A DNA stretch of 64,000 nt from Penelope pileata (lineage: Eukaryota > Chordata > Aves > Galliformes > Cracidae): contig WBMW01005650.1 in NCBI GenBank assembly GCA_013396635.1, positions 3,799,647 through 3,863,646 of the forward strand. Direction: 5' to 3'. Under the pieces are notes generated by a model. That model did not search any database. It was not told the origin of the DNA and was given only the letters and a program-made list of their open reading frames with translations. Positions 39,101 to 50,178 of the stretch are shown piece after piece. Numbering within the stretch: the stretch's first letter is position 1; each line of letters begins with the position of its first letter. The translations under genes and the position numbers were made by a program.

Positions 39101-42100
39101 CCCCTCAAGGCTGTTTTATTTAACTACTTAACAGTGGATATACGTGCTTTTTCCCCTTGTTCTCCCGGGAGCCAGCCAGGACCTGTCCCTCCTTTAGCTT
39201 CTCCCAGAGGAGGTCCACAAGCAGCACAGCAGAGTACGAGCAGAAAGATGCTCACTGGGCATCTGTAATGGTAGAGAGGAAGGAAGGCAGCAGCACCTTG
39301 CAGAACAGCTCAGCACAGGGCTTGGACACCACTGAAGAAAACTGTGTGTGTGCTAGCAGAGTGTTCGCAGTGCTTAAGGAAGAGGAAAAAGTAATGGAGA
39401 TGAGTGAAGCTACAAAAAGAGAAAAAAAGAAAGAAATGTAGCAAATGCACTTTATCCTAATAGGGACACTCTACCCTGATGGTCCTTTTTTTCTAAAGAC
39501 ACACATGCACACACACTCCTGGGTGTTTTGCTAATTCTGTATGCTCAGCCTGGGTCCATACAGTGTCAGCTGGGCTAACGGCCTCACAGGTAAACACAGA
39601 GCCTCAGAGTCCTACAGAATATCCAGTTCCCCTGAATGTGTGGCCTCATGTTGTTTTAACGGTCCTAAATTCCACATGAAAAGATTTAATATTATAGAAC
39701 AATAAAGTCAGCCATAATGCTCTAGGTTGTACTGTGCCGAAACATAATAAGATTATAAATTCCATTCATGTACAGAAGTATTCCAAGAGGATCATTAACT
39801 GCAAGTAGGATTATTGTTAACTAAAAATACTTTGTGCAGGCAACTGATGAATTTATTCCTTTGATTACAGACTTCATTTACATGAGAACCTGAAAGAAGG
39901 TCTAAGGGCACAGCATTCAGGATAAGGTGTTTGGGGCTGCCTACCAGACTTCAGCAGACAGAAAAATATTAATTTAGCATAAATAAGGCCTAACAGTAAA
40001 ACAGAAGAGGTACTCCAACTTAAAAGGCTGAGATCTGCTAATGTTCTCACATCATAAAATCTGTCTTATGGAAAAGGACTGCCTAATTTCAATGATAAAC
40101 ATATTTCCCTGTGGGTGTCTTAATACCTTGTACAAGATTTTTCCAAAGACATAGTTCAGGCAACTGGTAGCACCAAATGCTGGCTTCTTGTTTCACCATG
40201 CGCCCTGGCATTCCCCCAATGCATTCAGCTGTTGCTTTGCCCATGCAATGCAATGCCTCTTTATTGACAACCCAAACCATGGCATGCAGCAGCCACCACT
40301 GACTCATATCCTGCATTGGTATGGTATTGTCCTCAGGTTTGGCATGTTTTTCATTGCTTTCAATCCCTCCACTACAGGAAGTATACTGCCCTTCACAGCG
40401 AAACATCAGGCATATGCACACAGCCTCCGCAGGAGTACTCCCATAGGGCCATTTACTGCAAGGAGGATTACAGTCACCACAAAGACCTTATGCAGGGAGC
40501 TGGTTTGTTTAATCCTTCCATTACAACCTTCTTTCACAAAGAACAAGTACAAAGTGTATAAATTTGGAGATACAAAGTTTGGGGTAACACTTACTTGATG
40601 ATCTCTGAGTACAGCCTAAAGGTTTGTGGAGGTTTTTTGGCAGTTGATCCTCAGAGCATTTTTATTTCACCAAAAGCTCCTGCCAACCACTTGCATCATT
40701 GTTTTGATGTAGGTACTACTCACCACAATTACTCACACAGGGAAGACTGCTATCAAATCAAACTGCAGCATCTGGCTTATTTCAGTGAATTGATGACAGG
40801 AAAGTGAGAGAAGCTCCAACTTACCACCCCACCTCCTGCCGAGTGAACCAGCACAGACATGCCTTCTCTTAGGTTAGCAACTTCAAAGAGCATCATGTAG
40901 GCAGTTACAAAGTTCATGGGAAATGCAGCAGCTTCAGAAAAACTCATGTCATCTGGGATCTTGTAGACAAATTCTACAGGGGTACATACTACTTCGGCCC
41001 ACGCATTGTAGTTTACAAAAGCCATGACTCTGTCTCCAATCTACAAACAAGGAAGAAAAAAAACGTTGAGGATACTTCTGCAACTTCAACTGTAGATAGG
41101 AACTTGTAAGATCTGCAACTCTCCTGTTCAGGCTTTGGATGACATTAAAGATAACAGTGGTCCACATCATCAGCAACACAGCACTTGAGGTGTTCAGCTT
41201 TGGGCTTTTACCGTTTTTTAAATTGCATTTTCTTAAAAAATTGAACTTAACAGCAAAAATATCAAAATTAAGGCCATGTCTTCTTTCTTTTCTATACTGC
41301 TGCTCTGGTAGAGTAGTCTTGCAGTATCATTAACACCAGTTATCTTTCTACAGAAGGGTTCCTAAACAACAAATGGGGCTGTAAACAATGAAAACAGAAA
41401 ATCATGCTTACACACACACACAAAAAAAAAGCGGGGGGAGGGGATTACAATGAGATACATGGTATAAACAATTATATCCAAGATAAATTTTCGTTTTCCT
41501 TTCTCGGTCTTCGCACTGATTTATAGCTACTGCTTCTGTCTGCAGACTGAGAAGGGGAGGACTTGTGCTCTGTAGCAGAGCACAACACAAAGGGGTTCAG
41601 AAACCACTCATAAGCTAACACTATCTGTATCTACTCTCTAGTTTTATCACCCTAACCTATTCTACCACTACAAGTCCATCATGACTGCCATTTCTAGAGC
41701 CATGTAACAACACAATTTTATCCTGCAACTTCGAATATGTCACCTTAAACATCAAAAACATAACTGCATACTAAGGCACTTCAGGGCCTGCGAAGTCAAT
41801 TTGACAGGATTTAAAGAAACAATGAAATCTTCTTTTCAAATGCAACATCTTTCTATTTAGCATCTTTGGAAAATATATAGTAGTGAAAGCGCACTTCACT
41901 ATGGAGAAATAAAGATTTTAGGTCAATATTAGCTACAGTCAGTCCCTCCTAGGAACCCTTCTGAGGTCCAGGTATATCAAACTCATACATTTGTGTAACG
42001 GCCCTCATTGCAGCTTCAGGTTTTTAAAATGGAGATAGTGACTCCCCACAGATGGATGAGAGTAACAACAAAGGCTCTGAGGTATGTTCAGGGGTACCAT

Positions 42101-45100
42101 CAAAGGTGGAAAGCAACGCTTCCACGAAAGAAGAAATTGTTCCACAGGGGCTACCTGGGAGAGCCACAGCAAGCAACATTCGGCCAACGCACATAAAACC
42201 TTCACAGGCATGACTCCTACGTATCTGTGACAATAGCTTGTCCCCAGCAGTTCCTATGCAATTTTTATCTTGCCTTAAGCTTCTTTGTCATTCCATAACT
42301 CACCAGTAAAAATAGCATCCTTAACCACGAGTGTCTCTCCAGTGGAACCACAGTATAAACAGTTTGGCAGAAACAGCATCAAACTTTAGGACTTGGTATT
42401 TTAACGACAACTAACAGAAGCTCTCCCTCGAAAACCTGTTTGCTTATCTGCCTCACATTCTCTCTCTTACATTCTACTAATACCTACTAAAGCTTTGACA
42501 ATACGATGGGTTGTTCTCGATCTATTCAAACTACATTCAACAGCAATGTAGTAAGAAGCACAATATCTGTACCTTCAGACAAACGTTCATAGCACAGGCA
42601 CATTTTGGTCTCCCAAGTACTTGTCATCACTTTGGCTTTGGGATATTGTGGGTTTGCTAAATGCTAAGGTGCTGCTGTCAGTTCTGAAAGGCCTGTATCT
42701 CTTTTAGAATGAAGATGCTGAAACAGAACTGTCATTCCTGTTTCACTGAAATGCCTCCTCCGTTTGAAACACATTCAGATTAGAAGTGCATCACTAGTAC
42801 CCATCCTGTGATTCCCTTTTGCTGTTAGCAAAGCGTATAAAATCTCAAGTCTGCTAAGATTAATTAGTGAATATGTCCTAAATCCCTGTAAACAAAAATA
42901 ACTAATTACCAAAAAGAACACAGAGGAGAAAGGTCCCTCTTGTTGATTCCTAAGGGGCTTCTTAATATTAATAAAAATCATATTTTACTACAAACATTGC
43001 ACAGAATCTGTGCATCATGTTAGATTAGCCCTTAATTCCTGATAACCATCCCCACTACTGTAGATCACACCTGTTACCTCTGAGCTCAGCAGAAGTCAGC
43101 TTTTACTTTCAGTGGGAGAAGGAGCAGGCTGTTCCTCTACTATTCCCTATAATAACGCTTTCTTTCAGTATAAAACATGTTCTTACACATCTGTATTAAA
43201 TGGACCGCCATCCAATGCCATCATGTCACACAATAATGCAACCACAGCTAGTGAAGACAATAAATGGCTGTCAACATCTCAAGCATAAGATGACCTGAGC
43301 ATGGTACAACATGAACAGGAAGTTCTTTGGCTCTACAAAGCAAAAAAAGGTCAGAAGAAATAGGGTGCAATCTTTGCAATTCCTGCAATCACTACCAGCA
43401 GGGGGAAGAGCAGACGTCAACAAGCAGCTGGCATCCTGCTATTCAGTGTAAAACATCCATAAGAAGCTAACAGAACATTATTGTGTCTTCATCCTGGAAC
43501 ATTTCCCGGGGGATGGGTTCATACCTGTGCACAGCAGATATTTAAGTGTCACATTTTCTTCTCGATGACTCAAACACTACTAGAGCTATGCAGACAATAT
43601 GTAAAAAGTAAAATACTATTGTTTAGATTTCAGGGAGTATACTAGAGTACAAACACGTTTTACAGTCAGAACCTCTAGGGACCCAGTATGTTCATTCAGG
43701 TGCAATGTTACTCAGAGAAGAACCATATGCTGTAGTCTTATGATGCCCTTTAAAAATAGCAGGAACATTTAAACTAAGAATGCTGACCTAGAGCAGAAAG
43801 CTTCCTATAGCCCTTTCATGGCATATTCTTCTGCGTGGCTTATAGCTAACAGAACACTAGAGCTCAACAACTGAAGCAGAAGTTTTTCCAAATAGTGGAG
43901 TTTTTGTTCAGTTACTGTTTATCACCAAAACACTGAGAGATTGTGATTTGTTCTGAGGCAGAAACAGGTCAGGAGGAGAAATGTCCTAAGAGCAGCCCAT
44001 TAGCACCTGCACCACAGGAATGCACACAGGTGTAAGAAACAACGCTTACCATGGATGGGGCCTTGTGAACTCCAGATCAAAAGCTGGAGCTAGAAGCAGC
44101 AAAGCATGGGCTTCAAGGAACTGAACAGTGACAGCAAACACGGCCAAGAAAAGAAACTGAACAAGTTAACTCAGTTTCTTTTACTTTCTTAAAGCACATC
44201 AGTTCCTATATAGCCATCAGGATATCACAGATGACTTTTCAGGAAGGATCTAAAGAAGATTACAGCGGTGGCTTTAGAAAGTAATTGAAGAGATCATTCT
44301 CATGCTTGGGAAGCAGAAAGGAAAAGACTGCCCTTTCAGATCTCAACAGGGCGATGAAGGCTGCTGCCGCTGGCAGAACAGAAAGAATGAACGACAGCGT
44401 TCTCAGTGAATTGCTGCTTGCCTGCAAGTAAAGAAAACATTACCTCAAATCCTTTCACGCTATCTCCAAGAGCTTCTACAATTCCAGAACATTCAAAGCC
44501 AGGAACAAGTGGGGTCTTCGGAGGGTTGTCAATGTTCCCCTGTCGCACCATCAAGTCAATAAAATTCAAACCACTGTAAAACACAGGAAAAAGATAAAAT
44601 CAGGGCTATTGCCATAGATCAAAGCAGAGGGGGAAATCTTGACCCAACTGATGAGAAAACAAGAAAACTTCAGGGCATCATGAAAAAGCGTGGGCTCCAC
44701 AGCACAGGAGTGACCCAGCAGACATTCCCATTCTCCACGGGTGCAGCAGACCGACCTCCCACCAGCACTGCACAGGCCTTGGGCAGAAGCACACACGCCA
44801 GGCAACTGCATCCATCCCTGAGTAGAGACCCAGAGCCTAACGACTGCTTAGCAGTCACAGGTCGAAATTGACAAGGGCCATTTAAAATTCAAAACAGGGA
44901 AACATTATGACTTCCATGAATGTATCACTAGTTGGCAAATAAAAACAGTTGTGTTCAAGAAACAAACAAGCAAAAAAAAAAAAAACCTCTCACACATGGT
45001 AAATATTTTGGGCTAAAGGCAACCTGCCCTAAACTCTGAAGTGACTCCAGGAATGAATCTGCGCTCATCTCAGGCAGGAGCCCAAACTCTGGCGAGATCT

Positions 45101-48100
45101 TGTCAAGGCTCAGACAGGCTGCTGTTTTAATCTTCTCCTTCTGGACCACTTTTGCAGTTTTACAAAGATTAATATTTAGGCCTTCAGAGCCCTCAGGGTT
45201 GCTGCTCAGGAAGTTTACAGCTTTCCCCTGCAGTCTCAGCTCTGCAAAAATATTGAAGCATCTTTGCTTTGTCTTTCATATGCTATCCATTTTATTTAAT
45301 AAAATGTGGTTTCCTAGGCAGCCACCAAAACAAACTGAAACAAAACAACCGAGGTACCATGTTTATGCCCTATGTGCCTGTATTGATTCCTGGAACAAAC
45401 ACCTTACATGCAGTTAAAACTTCTAACACTCAACGAGCTAAAATATGCTTCAGCATTAATCCACTCTTGTAAAACACAGCCCCGTGTTTGTTGTTAGCTG
45501 GGATCGCTGCACACTAACTCCCCCGAGCCTAGGAAGCTATGCATACAGCCAGTGCTACTCATGCATACAACACCAGCAACTGCTTTGATACATAAAATTA
45601 CTGATGTGTACCAGTATTTATGAGATGGAGCTTTAGTCAGACACTAATCAGACACACACAGGCTGAACAGACCCAGCGAACAAAAAGACAGAACAGGCAC
45701 ACAGCACAAACATGAAGACAAGACAGCATTCATGAGATGTAGGTCAATGGGGAGGGGGGGAAAAAAGAAATCATCAAACTTAAATATTTGTAAATGTGGC
45801 ATATGGGTTAAAAAACGACCGGAACCCACAGCCTTTAGCTCTAAAAGCAGAATTACTGATCATTTCTGGAAAATATGACTGCGACAACCTAGCTCGACAA
45901 ACTCAGGAGAAAAATTAAAAAACAAAAGCCACACACACCACATGCTTACACACAAAGCTCATCATATCACCATATGAGGGCTAGGAGGGGTTTGGCACAA
46001 TTCAGTTGGGAGCTTGGAAATGATTTTGGAAAGGCCACTTCTTAGCAGTGGTTAAGGCCAGCCCCAGCACTGGCATTGTGAAGTTGGTAGAGGAAACAGG
46101 AATTCTGAACAAGATCCCTGTAAAGCAGTCATCATTTGGAGAAGAAAAAATACAAAGAGCGCAAACAAGCACAATGTAACCACTAAGAAATGGGGGAGAA
46201 AACCCATGCCAGCGGCTGCCTGTGCTTGTGGACACGCACTGCAGTGCGTAAACACGTGCAGTGCCATCAGGATAAGCAGGCGTCGAGCTGACAGCTGGGT
46301 ATGGCAAAGACCATGGCTATTTGATAGCGACATGTGATTACATGTACATTATTGCAGCTCTTTCTATAAATGCTCATTCTCATGAAATAACTTCAGACTG
46401 CTTCTGAAAGGGCACGCTCTTAGTTTTGCATCTAACTACGTAACACTAGCAATTCAGGTCTTCAGTTCCATTTCTCTCTCCTCTGTCTTTATCCTCAATA
46501 AAAAGGAGCAATATTAAATTAAAAAAAGAGAGTTCATCTCTATGACAATGAACTTACAAGATTTAATACTAAACCAGCTGTGGCAAGAGAAAAAAAACCT
46601 CCACGAGGTACATAATATTTAAATAGCATGTTTTTATTATTTTAATTACCAGCTGGGACACAGAGTGCTGATGAGCATTTCTAATTATTTCTAGTTGCTT
46701 TCCAGTCGTTTGTTCTTCACTCACTTCACCTTTGATTTCCTCCAGGCCTGTGTGTTTTCACACCCCTGTTACTCTCACGTGCATTTGGTTTCATTCCTCT
46801 GCACCTTCCAGTAAGGAGATAAACGAGTTGTTTTATTTTGCTAGTCAGATTTGAACAACTCTAATCAACATGACAGAGCTGAAAGCACAGCTGGGTAGTA
46901 TGATAAAACCAGCAAGTTGTTTCTCTTTTTTTCTGAATCATCTGGAAGGCCCAAAAATGAGTAGCTAGTTTGGTAGCTACCTCCAAGACATCCAACCTTG
47001 TCAAATCCTTCATGGCGATTCAGCCTACAGCAGACATGGGAAAAGGGAAATTTGGCTGCAAAGGGTATCACAAGAAAATGTCTCATGAAGTGTGGTGAGT
47101 CTAGAGAACGAATGCCATTTATCTCTCGTATCAGCACAAACCAGCACAGCCTGTTCTGGGGAGCAGTATGAGAAAGTGACTGCTGAACTTTATTAGTGCA
47201 CATGCAGAGGGGGAAGTGTAAATTCTAAGTGACCCAGTGAGGAAAGGCTCACGGCTTCCTGCAGTCATGTGTTCCACATCCTAAATCAAGAGCTGTGTGT
47301 AAATGGAGATAGGGCAGGATATAAATCACCACCATCAGTACACTGACACAGAGGCTCTGCCAGAAGCTCTCTGCGAATCAGCCGGGATATCGGCGCTACA
47401 CAGACGACTCATCTGGCCGTCTCTGATGGTGCAGTTTATCGACACTGAATTATCTTTGAATCTGACTTTATAGGTCCACAACACTTTGCCTTAATAGTTT
47501 TGAGGATCTTGAATATAGTTTTCTATTCTTGGGGTTTAGCTTTGCTGCATATATATTTTTTTTAATATGGAAAGTCCTGGAGGCACAATATTGCACTCTG
47601 GCGTTCTTTCATCAGCAGCCCTGCAATGGCCCACTTGGTTCTCTCTGCTCCACTCCACGCACTGGAGGATGCCCAGCACTCCCACTACAAAATATGGGAT
47701 CTTCATCCTCAGCACTCCGGGTTAGACAGGAGTTGCTTTGATCTTTCTTATTTCACTATAGGATTCCACTGAAAATAAATACTGAAGTCATTGAAACACA
47801 ACAGAGCAAAGAAGAGTACTGAGCTCTACATTCTCCAAAGCATCCTTCCTCTTACGCCAGCAAGCAAATTGCCTGAACATCACATGCTTTTCATCCAGCC
47901 CCAGCACATGAACAAGACTCCTTTTACGAAGGAAATTGATCCACTGTCTGCTACTCGGCTATACTTAGGATTTCTTTTATTTGCTCTCAATTTTTTGAAG
48001 TGCTTCTATCTCACCATCATCAAAAGAGTCACTGCTGCCTCGCTCCTCATGACGCACATATACAGCAGCACAAGGAAGAAATAATTATAATGGAGCAAAG

Positions 48101-50145
48101 GAAAATGGAAGGAGGTAATCGCAGGACACCCCTCCTAACTCACACATCCTATCCAAAATGTCTGTTTGGGTTTGCTCTAGCTATTTGTCTCATCTTTTAA
48201 ACAATATCTACACTAATATTTCGTAGGCTGCAGATTATAGTACAAACAAATAGAGCAATTTCATCTGCTCTGTCATTATCAATCAAAAATTATTTCGGGA
48301 GATATGCAGAAGCAGTGACTCAGCGTGGACATGGATGGCTGTTCCACCCCTCAGCCACATAACGAGGCTAACACATGACTCACCACAACCCAGACATTCT
48401 CAATTGGATCCCTGACACCTCAAGCCTTCAAAAGGATTCGTCAGCTGCTCAGTGCTAATAGCAACGTGTCCTCCATCACCTTTCTCCATAGTACCACACT
48501 ACACAACATACACACACCATGGAACTGGTTTACTCATCTACATCTTTTATCATGCATGCACACATTTTCTTAAAATAAAGATTAATTTTCTCCTTAAGTT
48601 AACTCTGTGAGTCAACTACATAGCTGATTCCGTTGACAACTGTTCCACAAAGCATTATTTGGCAGCAACATGAGCTAGGAGCTCGTCTCTGACACCCTCA
48701 GCACTGCGTGCATCAACAGGTGGGTGCTGCACTGGGCAAAGCCACCACCCAGCTCTGTCGTGCAGCCTCCCAGACCACACGTCCAGCATCACCCCAATCA
48801 ATCTTCGGTATTTACAGACCTAGGGCAAGAGGATCAGCAGACTGATTTTGCCCTGTTTGGAAGCAAACTGTGATGACCTGCTCACATGTCAGCCCTCCAG
48901 CCACGCCCAGCTGGGAGTGCCGAGCCCACCAAGCAGCCCACAGGCCCCTCCAGTATGAATGGAGCTCTGGGAAGACGCACAGCACTGTGCGGGCTGCCAG
49001 CAACAGAGCGGTGGCTGAGCAGGTCCACCAATACCCTGAACAGCAAGCATGCAGCTCACACAGCTCAGCAACCGTAATATCAGCTGGGAAGCACCCGTAG
49101 CTGCAGCAGAGTGGAATATTTCTATTTTACAGCTGAGAGTTCCTTCACAGGAAGCTTGCTGTTTGTGATCTACTGCTTCACTGGCAACAGAGTTCAGGCA
49201 GGCAGCAGAGATGGGTGTAAATCCCATAGAAATACATCCACATGCACTCAGATAATATGAGCACATGTGAGATTTTGCAGGGTAACTTTCGTTAACAGCT
49301 TAAAGGTATCACTGAGAAAACAACAGAACCTGTTCTTAAATGGAACAGCCCTGCCTGCCTGAGCCACCCAAGCACTGACTGAGCTACCATTCCTTCTTCT
49401 ATTTACCTAGCCTGGAATTGCACGCATTTCTCATTGGGACCATTAGAGAAAAAAATCAAACCACAAAAAAGTTACAGTTACTGCTCCTTGTTCAGGTCTG
49501 TGGCTCTCACCACGGGCAACATCTTGCGGCTGTTGGGGCAACCCAGGGGACCTCACCATCCCCTGGGCACCAGGCACACCAGGCTGCCCAAACCCACACG
49601 AGCGCTCCAGGCCCGGGGCACATCCCCAATGGGCACATCCACCCCTGCACACAGCCCCCTGCCCTGCAACTCCGCTGCTCCCAGTGCAAGGTGCTCTGCA
49701 CCAAACTCAGCCTTCCCCTAGGTGCTCGCCTTTGGGAAGCATCACATTCTCACCTAACCAAAGAGGTGGCAAACCTCTGTCTTGGATAAAACTGATCTGC
49801 TCTTACACACGGAGTTGTGCAGTAAGGCCCTCATGCTGTCTTCTGCCACTTAAATAAAACCCTTGTTTTCATAGCGGAACAGGTGCACCGAGCACCAGCT
49901 CTCTAGGCAGAGCAATCTGCTCCGACTGTCTGGGAAAGACAGGACGGACCCTCCCAGGAGGGCCGCTCGCTGCCGGCACGGCCGCTGCCCGCGGGCGCGG
50001 AGCGGCGCTGCGGGATGGGCGGCTCCGCGGGACGGGGCTGCGCGGCACGCTGCACGGAGCGCTCGGAAAACAAAACCCCGCACACAGCTGGCCACTTTTC
50101 TCCCCATTTCTCCCTGCTGGCACAACAAAAATCAATTATTATTTT

Positions 50146-50178
<33 letters not shown>

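Larger units (their letters stand above)
30670..40824 (-). other. VAT1L: VAT1L intron 3 (10.2 kb)
   Basis: Donor GTAAGT, acceptor CTTGCAG. It contains a CTT/T low-complexity tract (36201-36229), a T14 run (36866-36879), the diverged direct repeat pair at 39773-39889 and 40430-40544, and GC-rich patches around 33640-33780 and 34790-35170. No other coding exon recognised. Confidence 0.9.

Noticed and set aside
40089..40421. Possible transposase fragment
   Set aside because: It looks protein-like but has no catalytic motif I can name, so it is kept only as an observation with the flanking repeats, not as a gene.
49500..49720. C-rich patch in intron 1 as a second CpG island or promoter
   Set aside because: It is C-rich but has few CpG pairs and no promoter motif.
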